A stretch of DNA of 64,000 nucleotides from NCBI RefSeq assembly GCF_010729665.1, contig NZ_AP022610.1, positions 4,588,001-4,652,000 on the forward strand, read 5' to 3'. This stretch comes from Mycolicibacterium madagascariense. GTDB taxonomy: Bacteria > Actinomycetota > Actinomycetes > Mycobacteriales > Mycobacteriaceae. The position numbers and the translations under genes were made by a program. Below, one piece after another: positions 10,325 to 19,489 of this stretch; the first letter of the stretch is position 1, and the number at the start of each line of letters is the position of its first letter. The notes beneath the pieces are model-generated. The model was given only the letters and a program-made list of their open reading frames with translations, ran no database searches and was not told the origin of the DNA.

Positions 10325-10992
10325 GACCGGCCCGACTGCGACTGGCCGGAGCCGGGCTCGCCGTCGCGGTGGGGCTGGTCGGGTGCGGCACCTCGGAACC
10401 GGACTACCGGTCGATCTGGACGACGCCGACGTCGGCCGCTCCCACCAGCAGCGCCGCGGCGGAGAAGCCGATCTCGCTGTCGACGTACCTCGAGAATGCC
10501 GGCGTCAACGGCGTGCCCATCGCACCGGACAAACTGACCGACCTGGTCGTGTCAGTACCGCAGCCGCCGGGATGGGCGCCCTACTTCAGCCCGAAGCTGT
10601 CGCCGGGGACCCGCACCATCGCCAAGGGCGACACCTACCCGACCGCGATGCTGCTGGTCTTCCGGCTCGACGGCCCCTTCGACGTGAAGGACGCCCTCAA
10701 GCACGCCAACGGCGACGCCCTGCTGTCGAAGGACTTCACCCAACTCAACGCCTCCACCGCCGACTTCAGGGGTTTCCCGTCGTCGATGATCGAGGGCACC
10801 TACGACCTCAACGGCCAGCGCATGCAGAGCTACAACCGCATCGTCTTCGCGACCGGCACTCCCCCGCGGCCCAACGTGCCCGGCCTGACCTACCTCGTCC
10901 AGCTCACGGTGACCTCCTTCGCCGACCAAGCCAAGGCCGACGGGCCGGACGTCGAGGCCATCATCAAGGGCTTCACCGTCACCGCGAAGTAG
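10321..10992 (+). CDS. LpqN/LpqT-family lipoprotein (tandem second copy)
   Basis: A 223-residue lipoprotein, paralogous to the preceding gene. The signal peptide MRPARLRLAGAGLAVAVGLVGC ends in lipobox LVGC (Cys22). The mature part has the same plan: polar Ser/Thr linker, TYLENAGVNGVPIAP, then a VSVPQPPGWAPY region comparable to VTVPVPDGWARTG of the first copy. The GTG start lies inside the upstream stop (GTGA overlap), so translation is probably coupled. The two copies have clearly diverged, so the duplication is not recent. Function unknown; family membership is well supported by internal similarity to its neighbour. Confidence 0.88.
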   Translation: MRPARLRLAGAGLAVAVGLVGCGTSEPDYRSIWTTPTSAAPTSSAAAEKPISLSTYLENAGVNGVPIAPDKLTDLVVSVPQPPGWAPYFSPKLSPGTRTIAKGDTYPTAMLLVFRLDGPFDVKDALKHANGDALLSKDFTQLNASTADFRGFPSSMIEGTYDLNGQRMQSYNRIVFATGTPPRPNVPGLTYLVQLTVTSFADQAKADGPDVEAIIKGFTVTAK

Positions 10993-11012
10993 ACGTTCTC
11001 TAGGCTGGGCGC

Positions 11013-11879
11013 ATGAGTGACTGGACAGCGTCGAACCTGCCGTCGTTCGAGGGGCGCACGGTCATCGTGACCGGTGCGAACAGTGGACTCGGCGAGGTGA
11101 CCGCGCGGGAGTTGGCCAGGGTCGGCGCCAAGGTCATCGTGGCGGTGCGCAATCTCGACAAGGGCAGGGCCGCCGCGGCGGGCATGACCGGTGACGTCGA
11201 GGTGCGCCCGCTCGACCTGCAGAACCTGGCCTCGGTGCGCGCCTTCGCCGACGGCGTCGAGCAGGTGGACGTGCTGATCAACAACGCGGGCATCATGGCC
11301 GTGCCGTACGCGAGGACCGTCGACGGCTTCGAGAGTCAGATCGGCACCAACCACCTCGGCCACTTCGCCCTGACCAACCTGCTGCTGCCCAAGATCGGCG
11401 ACCGGGTCGTCACGGTGTCCTCGATGCTGCACCTGCTCGGCAAGATCAGCCTCAAGGACCTCAACTGGACGTCGCGGCCCTACTCCGCGTGGCTGGCCTA
11501 CGGACAGGCCAAGCTGGCGAACCTGTTGTTCAGCAAGGAGTTACAGCGCAGGCTCGACGCCGCGGACTCCGTCGTGACCGCCCAGTCCGCCCACCCCGGC
11601 TACTCGGCGACCAACCTGCAGGGCCACGCCGCGGGCAGGTTCAGCGCCGCGATGATGGCTCTGGGCAACAAGGTGGCGACCGACGCCGACTTCGGCGCCA
11701 GGCAGACGCTCTTCGCGGCGTCGCAGGAGCTGCCCGGCGACAGCTTCATCGGTCCGAAGTTCGGCATGGCCGGGCCCACCGGGCTGACCGCGCGCAGCCC
11801 GCTGGCCCGCAACGCGACGACGGCGACGAAGCTGTGGGAGCTGTCCGAGCAGCTCACCGGCACCGAATTTCCGCTCTGA
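11013..11879 (+). CDS. Short-chain dehydrogenase/reductase
   Basis: A 288-residue classical/extended SDR. The nucleotide-binding motif TGANSGLG lies at residues 20-27, INNAG near 88, and the catalytic YxxxK (YGQAKLANLL) near 162-166, with a serine upstream in TVSSML. It most resembles the WW-domain-oxidoreductase/retinol-dehydrogenase-like SDRs that mycobacteria carry in many copies. The substrate cannot be inferred. The ATG at 11013 follows the second LpqT-like gene by 20 bases and may be read through from it. A leader of about 140 bases separates it from rplY. Confidence 0.9.
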   Translation: MSDWTASNLPSFEGRTVIVTGANSGLGEVTARELARVGAKVIVAVRNLDKGRAAAAGMTGDVEVRPLDLQNLASVRAFADGVEQVDVLINNAGIMAVPYARTVDGFESQIGTNHLGHFALTNLLLPKIGDRVVTVSSMLHLLGKISLKDLNWTSRPYSAWLAYGQAKLANLLFSKELQRRLDAADSVVTAQSAHPGYSATNLQGHAAGRFSAAMMALGNKVATDADFGARQTLFAASQELPGDSFIGPKFGMAGPTGLTARSPLARNATTATKLWELSEQLTGTEFPL

Positions 11880-12022
11880 GACGGTTCTGCGCTAACCTGG
11901 CTCTCGATCACGGCGAGGGTGGACCCGCGGGTGCACCGTTATCGACGGGAACCGATTCGCAGCCCGGCTGCTTCTCAACGCCCCTCACCGTGCCATTAAC
12001 GGTATGACAGGGAGCGATGCAC

Positions 12023-12691
12023 ATGGCCAAGACAGCGGCCCACGCCACGAACAATCTGACCGCCGAGGTCCGGACGAAGACCGGCAAGGGCGCCTCGCGC
12101 CAGGCCCGCCGTGACGGCAAGGTGCCCGCGGTGCTCTACGGCCACGGCTCCGATCCGCAGCACCTGACGCTGCCGGCCCGCGAATTCGCCGCCGTGCTGC
12201 GCAATTTCGGCACCAACGCCGTCCTCACCCTGGACATCGACGGCAAGGAAGCCCTCGCGTTGCCCAAGCAGATCGAGATCCACCCGATCCGTCGCAACAT
12301 CCAGCACGTCGACCTCATCATCGTGCGCCGCGGTGAGAAGGTGACCGTCGAGGTCAACGTCGTCGTCGAGGGCGACGCGGGCCCCGACACCCTGGTCAAC
12401 CAGGAGTCCAACACCATCGAGATCGAGTCCGACGCCATGTCGATCCCCGAGAGCCTGACCCTCTCGGTCGAGGGCATCCCCGCCGGCACGCAGTTCCTCG
12501 CCTCGCAGGTGCCGCTGCCCGACGGCGTCACGCTGGTCTCCGACCCCGAACTGCTGGTCGTCAACGTGATCCCGGCGCCGACCGCCGCGGACCTCGAGGC
12601 CGAGGGTGCCGGCGAGGCCGTCGACGAGCCCGCCGCCGCCGAGGAGAGCGCGGCCGAGGACGAGGGGTCCGCGGACTCCGAGTCCGAATAG
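12023..12691 (+). CDS. rplY: 50S ribosomal protein L25 (Ctc form)
   Basis: A 222-residue protein of the long, CTC-type L25 that binds 5S rRNA. The N-terminal L25 domain ([21 protein letters not shown]) is followed by a beta-barrel TL5 domain, and the protein ends in an acidic Glu/Ala-rich tail (EEAEDEGS-like). I start it at ATG 12023 ([11 protein letters not shown]) because the purine-rich GGGAG at about 12010-12014 is better spaced from it than from the ATG at 12017, and mycobacterial L25 starts MAK. The gene precedes pth by 9 bases, the conserved rplY-pth pair. A leader of about 140 bases (11880-12022) upstream holds the promoter; I see no clear riboregulator in it. Confidence 0.95.
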   Translation: MAKTAAHATNNLTAEVRTKTGKGASRQARRDGKVPAVLYGHGSDPQHLTLPAREFAAVLRNFGTNAVLTLDIDGKEALALPKQIEIHPIRRNIQHVDLIIVRRGEKVTVEVNVVVEGDAGPDTLVNQESNTIEIESDAMSIPESLTLSVEGIPAGTQFLASQVPLPDGVTLVSDPELLVVNVIPAPTAADLEAEGAGEAVDEPAAAEESAAEDEGSADSESE

Positions 12692-12700
12692 GGTTCTGAG

Positions 12701-13279
12701 GTGGCCGAGCCGCTTCTGGTGGTCGGCCTTGGCAATCCCGGACCGCGGTATGAGACGACCCGCCACAACGTGGGCTTCCTCGTCGCCGACGTCCTGGCCG
12801 ACCGTCTCGGCTCGGACTTCAAGGTGCACAAGAAGTCTGGTGCCCTACTGACCACGGGTCGTCTCGGCGGCCGGTCGGTGGTGCTGGCCAAGCCGCGGGT
12901 GTTCATGAACGAATCGGGACGCCAGGTCGGCCCGCTGGCCAAGTTCCACTCCGTGGCGCCCGCCGACGTCATCACCATCCACGACGAGCTCGACATCGAC
13001 TTCGGTCGTATCCGGCTCAAACTGGGCGGCGGCGAAGGCGGTCACAACGGCCTGCGGTCGGTGGCATCGGCGTTGGGCACCAGGGACTTTCAGCGCGTGC
13101 GGGTCGGCATCGGCCGCCCGCCCGGCCGCAAGGACCCCGCGACGTTCGTGCTGGAGAACTTCACCGCCGCCGAACGCCCCGAGCTCGGCCTGCTGGTCGA
13201 GCACGCCGCCGACGCCACCGAGCTGTTGATTCAGGTGGGTCTGGAGGCCGCGCAGAACACCGTCCACGCCTGGGGCTGA
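12701..13279 (+). CDS. pth: Peptidyl-tRNA hydrolase
   Basis: A 192-residue enzyme that releases peptides from peptidyl-tRNA that has dropped off the ribosome. Family signatures are [17 protein letters not shown] with the catalytic histidine in TRHN, FMNESG (tRNA/peptide-contacting Asn), IHDELDID (catalytic Asp), and [12 protein letters not shown]. The GTG start at 12701 lies 9 bases after the rplY stop. The length is typical of actinobacteria. It is followed within 7 bases by the strong palindromic terminator at 13286. Confidence 0.97.
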   Translation: MAEPLLVVGLGNPGPRYETTRHNVGFLVADVLADRLGSDFKVHKKSGALLTTGRLGGRSVVLAKPRVFMNESGRQVGPLAKFHSVAPADVITIHDELDIDFGRIRLKLGGGEGGHNGLRSVASALGTRDFQRVRVGIGRPPGRKDPATFVLENFTAAERPELGLLVEHAADATELLIQVGLEAAQNTVHAWG

Positions 13280-13285
13280 GTTCCT

Positions 13286-13350
13286 CCCGCGAGCAGACGC
13301 AAAGGGCCCTCAATTGCGGTGTGTCAGGGCCCTTTACGTCTGCTCGCGGG
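13286..13350. terminator. Bidirectional terminator, GAGCAGACGCAAA family copy 1
   Basis: A long inverted repeat sits between two convergent genes. CCCGCGAGCAGACG (13286-13299) pairs with CGTCTGCTCGCGGG (13337-13350). After one C/A mismatch, AAAGGGCCCT (13301-13310) pairs with AGGGCCCTTT (13326-13335) around a 15-base loop. It lies just past the pth stop and 2 bases from the stop of the Fe-S protein coming the other way, so it can serve both strands. It lacks a long U-tract, as is common for mycobacterial hairpins. A close relative lies at 16257-16325. Confidence 0.85.
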
Positions 13351-13352
13351 GC

Positions 13353-14387
13353 TTAGGTGCGGCCGGAGATCCCGCTGTCGACCACCTTCGTCGGCTTGTG
13401 CGGGTAACGCTTCTCGGCGTGCGCCTTGGCCGCCGAGTTCGGCAGCACGTAGAGCGTCTCGCGCTTGGCCTGCAGCGGTTTGAGCACCAGGTCCATGAAA
13501 CCCTTGCGGTCGTCGAGGAACGGCTCGATGACGTCCTCCCCCGCCGGGCAGACCGCGAGGCAGTAGGCGGCCTTGTAGTTCGCCTTGAACGACAGGCTCT
13601 GCCACATCGACGCGTTCTCCGAATCCGTGACGCGCGAACGGAAGTCGGCGGCATCGGTGCTGTCGGCGATGGTCTGGACGTAGTCGGTGAAGCCGCCCAT
13701 GAACTCGCGGTAGTTGTGCACCGAGCAGGCGACGAAGTCGAACTCACCGTCCTTGCCGATCGCGCCCACCGGGCAGGCCGCCACACAGAGCTTGCACTCC
13801 AGACAGGGCGAATAGTCCAGCGGCTCACCGTAACTCGACACGGGTGCGTCGACGAGGATCGTCGCGAGCAGGATGAAGTTGCCGAACTTCGGGTGGATCA
13901 CGTTGCGGTGGATGCCCATGACGCCCAGCCCGGACGCCACCGCCACGGGCTTGTGCGCCACGACCCAGATGCGGCCGGGGAACCGATCCATCTCCATGGG
14001 GAAGGTCGCCGACGGGTTGAGGGCGCGGTGCCCGGCGTCCTGCAGCGCGCGGGTGATGCGGTGCGCGGCCTCGTTGATGATCTCGCCGGTGCGGTGAAAC
14101 TCCTGGTTGGCGACGCTGCGGGCGGGTGAGCGGACGTTGTCGCGGTTCATCCGCACCACCAGCGAGATGAAGCTCTTCGCCCCCGGCAGGGCCCCTTCGA
14201 CGTGTTCACGCTCGGACGCGAGATTGGGGTTGTCGACGCTGGCGAAGGCGACGTCGTCGGCACCGGCCGCCAGGCAGAGCTCCCGCAGCCAGTCGGCGTC
14301 GATGACGCCCGGCGGATCCGTCTTGCGACCCCGCATCTTCCGAACGGTCGGGTGGTCGGCGAGTCGTCCGGAGATGCGGTCCGTCAT
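13353..14387 (-). CDS. 4Fe-4S ferredoxin-type protein, QueG/reductive-dehalogenase-like
   Basis: A 344-residue cytoplasmic iron-sulfur protein. It has a standard cluster motif CLECKLCVAACPVG (about residues 195-208) and a second, shorter one, CLAVCPAG (near 280). The layout recalls the C-terminal double-cluster domain of epoxyqueuosine reductase QueG and corrinoid reductive dehalogenases, preceded by a domain beginning WLRELCLAAGADDVAF. No Tat signal is present. The two clusters suggest electron transfer to a bound substrate or cofactor, but neither is identifiable. It is absent at this spot in the M. tuberculosis order I remember (pth next to pks16), so it is part of an inserted block with the ABC transporter below. 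It is a single gene, with an AT-rich promoter stretch upstream (14388-14405). Confidence 0.8.
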   Translation of the reverse strand: MTDRISGRLADHPTVRKMRGRKTDPPGVIDADWLRELCLAAGADDVAFASVDNPNLASEREHVEGALPGAKSFISLVVRMNRDNVRSPARSVANQEFHRTGEIINEAAHRITRALQDAGHRALNPSATFPMEMDRFPGRIWVVAHKPVAVASGLGVMGIHRNVIHPKFGNFILLATILVDAPVSSYGEPLDYSPCLECKLCVAACPVGAIGKDGEFDFVACSVHNYREFMGGFTDYVQTIADSTDAADFRSRVTDSENASMWQSLSFKANYKAAYCLAVCPAGEDVIEPFLDDRKGFMDLVLKPLQAKRETLYVLPNSAAKAHAEKRYPHKPTKVVDSGISGRT

Positions 14388-14431
14388 GCTAGGTATAGTA
14401 CATAGAACCTAGCTCCGTGCAAGGCGTGAGA

Positions 14432-15250
14432 TCAGTCCGACGTACGACGGGCGTAGGCGCGCAACGCGAAGGGCGCCAGCACGGCCGTCATCACCAGCGA
14501 CCACAGGATGGTCGCGATCACCGGATGGTGCAGCGGTAGCTGAGCCGCCGCCGGCGCCGCCGGACCGTTGCCCCACAGCTCCCGCATCGCCTGCGCCAGG
14601 GACGACACCGGGTTCCACTCGGCGATCACCCGCAGCCACCGCGGCATCGGCTCGGTGGGGGCGAACGTGTTGGCCAGGAACGTGATCGGGAACAACACGG
14701 TGAACATCACCCCGTTGACCGCCTCCACCGAGCGCATCAGCGACCCGACGAGGATGCCGAACCAGATGATGCCGAACCCGAACACCAGGATGAGCGCGAA
14801 CGCCAGTACCGCGTCGAGCAGACCGCCGCGGATGCGCCACCCGATGCACAACCCGGTGACCGCCATGACGACGACCCCGATCGACGAGTGCAGCAGGCTG
14901 GCCACGCTGCGACCGATGAGCATCGACGACCGCCGGATGGGCAGCGACCGGAACCGGTCGATGATCCCCTTCTCCACGTCGGCGGTGATGCCCGAGGCGA
15001 CGACGAACGCCGTGAACACGATGGTCTGCGCCTGGATGCCCGGCAGCAGGAATTCGCGATAGGACGCCCCGCCGGTGTTGGCGATCGACGCCCCGAACAC
15101 GAACGCGAACAGCAGCACGAACATGATCGGCTGCACGGTCACGTCACTGAGCATCTCGGGCATGCGCTTGGTGTGAATCATGTTGCGCTTGACCATGATC
15201 CAGGACTGGCGGGCGATGGAGGTCTGGTGGGTGACGGGACGGGCGGTCAT
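14432..15250 (-). CDS. ABC-2 type transport permease (DrrB-like)
   Basis: A 272-residue membrane subunit of an ABC-2 exporter. About six hydrophobic segments can be seen (for example QPIMFVLLFAFVFGASI, VVVMAVTGLCIGWRI, LVFGFGIIWFGILVGSLM, FTVLFPITFLANTF), with the DrrB-like motif EKGIIDRFRSLPI in the cytoplasmic loop. The ATG at 15250 overlaps the stop of the ATPase gene as ATGA (15247-15250), so both are made together. Upstream in-frame codons run through the ATPase gene and are not used. It resembles daunorubicin/PDIM-type exporters; the substrate is unknown. Confidence 0.92.
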   Translation of the reverse strand: MTARPVTHQTSIARQSWIMVKRNMIHTKRMPEMLSDVTVQPIMFVLLFAFVFGASIANTGGASYREFLLPGIQAQTIVFTAFVVASGITADVEKGIIDRFRSLPIRRSSMLIGRSVASLLHSSIGVVVMAVTGLCIGWRIRGGLLDAVLAFALILVFGFGIIWFGILVGSLMRSVEAVNGVMFTVLFPITFLANTFAPTEPMPRWLRVIAEWNPVSSLAQAMRELWGNGPAAPAAAQLPLHHPVIATILWSLVMTAVLAPFALRAYARRTSD

Positions 15251-16227
15251 GTCCGGCTCTCCTTCGACTGGTCGTCCTCGGCGCGGTGGCCGGTCAGCGA
15301 GAGGAACACGTCGTCCAGACTGGGCCTGGACAATCCGATGTCGTCGACCTCGATGCCGGCGTCCTGCAGCCAGCCCGCGACGCGCGTCATGTCCGCAATG
15401 CCCTCGGCCGCCGCGGTGAGCTGGCGCGCGCCGGCGTCGACGTGCACCTCGGCGCCCGCCTTGGCCATCAGCTCGCGGGCGGGCGACAGATCCTCCGCGT
15501 GCGAGACGGTGACGACGAGGCTGGCCCGACCCGCCTGCTGCTTGAGCTGCCACGGCGTCCCCTTGGCGATGATGCGGCCGCGGTCCATGACGACGATGTC
15601 GTCGGCCAGCTGGTCGGCCTCCTCGAGGTACTGGGTGGTGAGCAGTAGCGTGGTGCCGCCAGACACCAACTCGCGCAACACGTCCCACAGATCGATGCGA
15701 CTGCGTGGATCCAGACCCGTGGTCGGCTCGTCGAGGAACAGCACCGGCGGCGCCGCGATCAGACTGACCGCCAGGTCGATGCGCCGTCTCATGCCACCCG
15801 AGTAGGACTTGACGGGCCGGTCGGCGGCATCGGCGATCGAGAAGCGTTCCAGCAGTTCGTCTCCCAGCCGGGCGACGTCACGGCGGCCGATGCCGTACAG
15901 CGCGCCGATCATCCGGATGTTCTCCCGGCCGGTGAGCAGTTCGTCGACCGTGGCGGCCTGACCGGTGAGACCCATGTTGGCCCGCACCAGGGCCGGTTGG
16001 TTGCGCACGTCGTAGCCGGCGACCCTGGCGGTGCCACTCGTCGGCTCCGACAGCGTCGTCATCATGCGGACGGTGGTGGTCTTGCCCGCGCCGTTGGGGC
16101 CGAGCAGCCCGAGCACCGTTCCCTGCGGCACGGCGAAGCTCACTCCGTCGACGGCGAGGTGATCGCCGAAGCGCTTGACGAGATCGATCGCCTCGATGGC
16201 TGGGCCCTGCGAAGTCGGCGGGGTCAT
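15247..16227 (-). CDS. ABC transporter ATP-binding protein (DrrA-like)
   Basis: A 326-residue ATPase of the daunorubicin-resistance DrrA family. It shows Walker A GPNGAGKTTT, Q-loop TGQAATVDELLTG, signature SYSGGMRRRIDLA, Walker B VLFLDEPTTGLDP and H-loop region LLLTTQYLEEADQLAD. The C-terminal about 90 residues carry the DrrA-type extension ending DIGLSRPSLDDVFLSLTG. It is translationally coupled to the permease that follows and forms a complete two-gene exporter. The second copy of the palindromic terminator lies only 29 bases upstream of its ATG, between it and pks16. Confidence 0.95.
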   Translation of the reverse strand: MTPPTSQGPAIEAIDLVKRFGDHLAVDGVSFAVPQGTVLGLLGPNGAGKTTTVRMMTTLSEPTSGTARVAGYDVRNQPALVRANMGLTGQAATVDELLTGRENIRMIGALYGIGRRDVARLGDELLERFSIADAADRPVKSYSGGMRRRIDLAVSLIAAPPVLFLDEPTTGLDPRSRIDLWDVLRELVSGGTTLLLTTQYLEEADQLADDIVVMDRGRIIAKGTPWQLKQQAGRASLVVTVSHAEDLSPARELMAKAGAEVHVDAGARQLTAAAEGIADMTRVAGWLQDAGIEVDDIGLSRPSLDDVFLSLTGHRAEDDQSKESRT

Positions 16228-16256
16228 GGGCTCACGTTATCCGGCCGCGGCGACAT

Positions 16257-16325
16257 CCCCGCCGAGCAGACGCAAACGGCCCTGAAATGGCCCAATTGAG
16301 GGCCCTTTGCGTCTGCTCGCGGGGG
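16257..16325. terminator. Palindromic terminator, GAGCAGACGCAAA family copy 2
   Basis: The same design and largely the same sequence as the element at 13286-13350. GAGCAGACGCAAA (from 16264) pairs with TTTGCGTCTGCTC (16306-16318) inside flanking CCCC/GGGG, with AGGGCCC beside the loop and a one-base bulge near the base. It sits 3 bases downstream of the pks16 stop and so probably ends pks16 transcription, while lying in the upstream region of the exporter operon. Two copies 3 kb apart bracket the Fe-S/exporter block. Confidence 0.8.
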
Positions 16326-16328
16326 TTG

Positions 16329-17963
16329 TTACGTGACCAGCGACACCGAGTTGGCGCGGCGCAGCTTGCCCGACGGGGTCTTGGGGATGGTGCCCGGGCC
16401 GAGCACGACGACGTTGCGGGGCCGCACGTCGACCTCGGTGACGACCTCGTGGGCGACCTGGTGCTCGATGCGGCGCACCTCGACCGGGTCCTCCCACGCG
16501 TTGGACTCCACGGCGACGGCGAACGTCTCCCGCGAGTGGCCCGCGTCGAGCCGGACGGCGACGGCGCAGCCGGGGCGCACGCCCTTGACGCGACCCGCGG
16601 CGCGTTCGATGTCGGTCGGGTAGATGTTGCGGCCCGCCATGATGATGACGTCCTTGACGCGGCCGCACACCACGATGTGGCCGTTCTCCATCTGGTAGCC
16701 GAGGTCGCCGGTGTCATACCAGCCGTGCTGGTCCTGCGCGGGCAGGAAGCCACCCATCGTGATGTAGCCCGGGGTCAGCGACTCGCCGCGCAGCTCGATG
16801 ACGCCGACGCCGCGGGCGGGCATGATCTCGCCGTGCTCGTCGACGACGCGCGCTTCGAGGTCGCGCAGCAGCGGTCCGAGCGACGCGAGCCGCCGCGTGT
16901 TGCCCTTGGTCGACGGCACGGCCCGGCGCAGCGCGGCCAGCAGGTCGGCGTCGACCTCGTCGACCACCAGGCCCGCCCCACACTCGGAGAAGGACACCGC
17001 GAGCGTCGTCTCGGCCATGCCGTAGGCGGGCAGGATCGCCTTGGGCGACAGCCCGAACGGCTTGCCCGCGTCGAGGAGGTCCTCGACGTCGGCGGGCTCG
17101 ACGGGCTCGGCGCCCGACAGCGCGAACCGCAGCGTCGACAGGTCGAACTGACCGGGCTCGGCCTGGTTGCGCAACCGCTTGGCGAACAGCGCGTAGGCGA
17201 AGTTGGGCGCCGCGGTCATCGTGCCCTTGTACTTGTCGATGAGCTTGGCCCACAGCAGGGTGTCGCGCAGGAAGTCCATCGGCGTGACCTTGACCAGCTC
17301 GGCGCCGAAGTACATCGGGATGGTGAGGAAGCCGACCATGCCCATGTCGTGGAAGCAGGGCAGCCAGCTGACCATGACGTCCTTGTTGACGTCGTACTGC
17401 GCGCCGATGAACATGGCCTCGGCGTTGGAGTAGATGTTGCGGTGCGTGATCTGCACGGCCTTCGGCGAACCGGTGGAACCGGACGTCAGCTGCATCAGCG
17501 CGAGGTCGTCCTCGTCGGTCTCGACGGGATCGATCGGGTCGGCCTGCAGCAGGTCGCCGATCTTGAGGACCTTGATGCCCTTCTCCTCCAGCACGGGGAT
17601 CGCGACGAGGAACGGCTCGGAGATGACGACGGCCGTCGCCTCGATCATCCCGATCACGTTCATGGTGTCCTCGGCCCATACGACCAGGTCGGTGCGCGGC
17701 GTCGGCTGGTGCAGCATCGTCAGGCTGGCGCCGCGCATCCACAGCGCCTGGGCCGTCGGGGCGATCTCGACGGGGTAGCCGGCCAGCACGCCGATCGCAT
17801 CCCCGGGACCGACGCCCGCCGCGGCCAGACCGCCGGCGATGCGCCGGGCGCGCTCGTGGACCTCACCCCAGGTGTGCCGCACCGGCTCGTACGGTTCACC
17901 GGTGACCATGCCGGTCGTGACCGTCGCCGCGTTGCGGTACATCTTCTCGGTAAACCTGCTCAC
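16329..17963 (-). CDS. pks16: Acyl-CoA/acyl-AMP ligase Pks16-like
   Basis: A 544-residue adenylate-forming enzyme that activates a fatty acid with ATP. The A3 phosphate loop [13 protein letters not shown] lies near residue 160, the A5 motif [15 protein letters not shown] near 315, and the hinge/A8 region [20 protein letters not shown] near 430, followed by [19 protein letters not shown]-terminal catalytic Lys region ([10 protein letters not shown]) is present. It looks like the fatty-acyl-AMP-ligase side of the family and matches M. tuberculosis Pks16 (Rv1013) by position next to ispE/pth. Despite the name, it has no polyketide synthase domains. The GTG at 17963 has a good site, AGGAGGT, just upstream. 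Whether it releases acyl-AMP or acyl-CoA cannot be settled by eye. Confidence 0.92.
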   Translation of the reverse strand: MSRFTEKMYRNAATVTTGMVTGEPYEPVRHTWGEVHERARRIAGGLAAAGVGPGDAIGVLAGYPVEIAPTAQALWMRGASLTMLHQPTPRTDLVVWAEDTMNVIGMIEATAVVISEPFLVAIPVLEEKGIKVLKIGDLLQADPIDPVETDEDDLALMQLTSGSTGSPKAVQITHRNIYSNAEAMFIGAQYDVNKDVMVSWLPCFHDMGMVGFLTIPMYFGAELVKVTPMDFLRDTLLWAKLIDKYKGTMTAAPNFAYALFAKRLRNQAEPGQFDLSTLRFALSGAEPVEPADVEDLLDAGKPFGLSPKAILPAYGMAETTLAVSFSECGAGLVVDEVDADLLAALRRAVPSTKGNTRRLASLGPLLRDLEARVVDEHGEIMPARGVGVIELRGESLTPGYITMGGFLPAQDQHGWYDTGDLGYQMENGHIVVCGRVKDVIIMAGRNIYPTDIERAAGRVKGVRPGCAVAVRLDAGHSRETFAVAVESNAWEDPVEVRRIEHQVAHEVVTEVDVRPRNVVVLGPGTIPKTPSGKLRRANSVSLVT

Positions 17964-18321
17964 GACAACCTCCTGGGTCTGAGGAGCCCGGCGTCGACTC
18001 CTGCGCTGGCCACTGGATCAGCCCACGTGCCGACGCGCATTCCATGCTCCCCCCGTTCGGGCGTGCGTTCCACGAGGGACGCGCACACGATTGGGGTGCG
18101 GTTTCGTCTCGAAACGGGTGTCGGCCGACGGTTGGCCGTCCGACGCTTCGATGGTGCTGCGGCACATCTTCTCGAACCGGTGCAGCCGCTGCGTGCTCCG
18201 CCCCCGAAGGCCCTGGTGGGGGAAGTCGTCATGTCGCACTCGCTGCCGCTGGCTGTCACCGCCGCTTATCTTAAGAGACTCTTAAGTAACTGCCAAACCG
18301 TTTCGCCGAATGAGGCGTGTG
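17964..18321. other. 358-base non-coding interval upstream of pks16
   Basis: No convincing gene lies here; short open frames are Arg/Pro-rich shadows. It should hold the pks16 promoter and the end of ispE transcription. Two symmetric sites stand out: GTTTCG-TCT-CGAAAC at about 18105-18119 and the perfect AT-rich palindrome at 18268-18284, listed separately. Confidence 0.6.
18268..18284. promoter_or_regulatory. Perfect operator-like palindrome
   Basis: CTTAAGAG-A-CTCTTAAG is a perfect 8+1+8 inverted repeat in an unusually AT-rich patch (18264-18288) of otherwise G+C-rich DNA. It lies about 300 bases upstream of pks16 and 38 bases beyond the ispE stop. Symmetry and size suit a dimeric repressor. 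As an intrinsic terminator it would be weak because the stem is A+T rich. The binding protein is unknown. Confidence 0.45.
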
Positions 18322-19254
18322 TCACACCGTGCGCGACGGCGAGGGAACCACCCGCGCACCGTGGACCGGGCCGCTCGCCGCGCGGACCGTGCGACACACG
18401 CCGGCACCGGACAACTGCACCCCGACGTCGATCGCGGCCGACGCCGTCGGGCAGAGGAACGCACACGTCGGCCCCGACCCGGAGACGATGCCGGCCAGTG
18501 CCCCGGCGTCGACGCCGGCCCGCAGCGTCCGGCGCAAGGTGGCGTCCAGGCTCAGCGCCGCCGGTTGCAAGTCGTTGCCAAGCAGGGGTGCCAGCTGGTG
18601 GGGATCCCCCGAGGCGAGCGCTGCCAGCAACGGCTCGGGATCGGTCAGCCTGGTGGGCTGATCCCGCGTCGGATCCACCCGCAGCCGGTCGATCTCGCCG
18701 AACACCCTCGGCGTCGAGAGACCGCTGTCGGCGAACGCCAGCACCCAGTGGAAGGTGTTGCGCGCCAACACCGTCGCGAGCTGCTCGCCGCGCCCGGTGC
18801 CCAACGCGGTCCCGCCGTGCAGCGCGAACGGCACGTCACTGCCCAGCCGCGCGGCCAGCGCGTGCAGGTCGCGCCGCGGGACGCCGAGCTCCCACAGCGC
18901 GTTCATCGCGACGAGCACGGCCGCGGCGTCGGCGCTGCCACCGGCCATGCCCCCCGCGACCGGGATGCACTTCTCGATGGAGATGGCGACGTCGGGCGCC
19001 CGTCCGACGTGCTCGGCCATCAGCTCCGCCGCCTGCCACGCCAGGTTGCGCGCATCCGTGGGCAGGCCCTCGCTGCCCTCACCGGTCATCTCCAGGGACA
19101 GCACGTCGGCGTCGCGCACGGTGATCTCGTCGAACAGCGAGACGGCGTGGAACACCGTCGTCAGTTCGTGATAGGCGTCGTCGCGCAGGTCTCCGACCGC
19201 GAGGTACAGATTGACCTTGCCGGGAACGCGCACCGTGATCGACCCGGTGGACAC
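18322..19254 (-). CDS. ispE: 4-diphosphocytidyl-2-C-methyl-D-erythritol kinase
   Basis: A 310-residue GHMP kinase of the MEP isoprenoid pathway. It phosphorylates CDP-ME on the way to isoprenyl diphosphates needed for decaprenyl phosphate and menaquinone. The motifs are [21 protein letters not shown] at the N-terminus, the GHMP loop [19 protein letters not shown] near 105, and [13 protein letters not shown] near 275. I use GTG 19254 ([13 protein letters not shown]) by analogy with the M. tuberculosis protein; GTG 19284 would add ten residues. In M. tuberculosis it directly follows ksgA. Here two genes of opposite strand intervene. Confidence 0.93.
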   Translation of the reverse strand: MSTGSITVRVPGKVNLYLAVGDLRDDAYHELTTVFHAVSLFDEITVRDADVLSLEMTGEGSEGLPTDARNLAWQAAELMAEHVGRAPDVAISIEKCIPVAGGMAGGSADAAAVLVAMNALWELGVPRRDLHALAARLGSDVPFALHGGTALGTGRGEQLATVLARNTFHWVLAFADSGLSTPRVFGEIDRLRVDPTRDQPTRLTDPEPLLAALASGDPHQLAPLLGNDLQPAALSLDATLRRTLRAGVDAGALAGIVSGSGPTCAFLCPTASAAIDVGVQLSGAGVCRTVRAASGPVHGARVVPSPSRTV

Positions 19255-19489
19255 CCATTCGGCAGCGGTGTCGGACTGAGGCACGACACGACAGTAACGT
19301 CGCCGCGCCACAGCGGGTACGAAAGTGGTGAGATACCCCTCGTTGATCCCGCCGCTCGGCAACCACTGGCCGGATACCGTAGGGGCTCACGCTAGTGTTT
19401 GCTCGCAAGCTGTGTCAAGAATCACTCGGGAGCCGCCGCCGGCACACCGTCGGCGCGCTCGAACGTGACTGCGAGGATGCTGTCGGACG

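Noticed and set aside
17960..18259. A 99-residue minus-strand frame upstream of pks16
   Set aside because: Low-complexity Arg/Ser composition, no ribosome site and no family resemblance; the interval looks regulatory.
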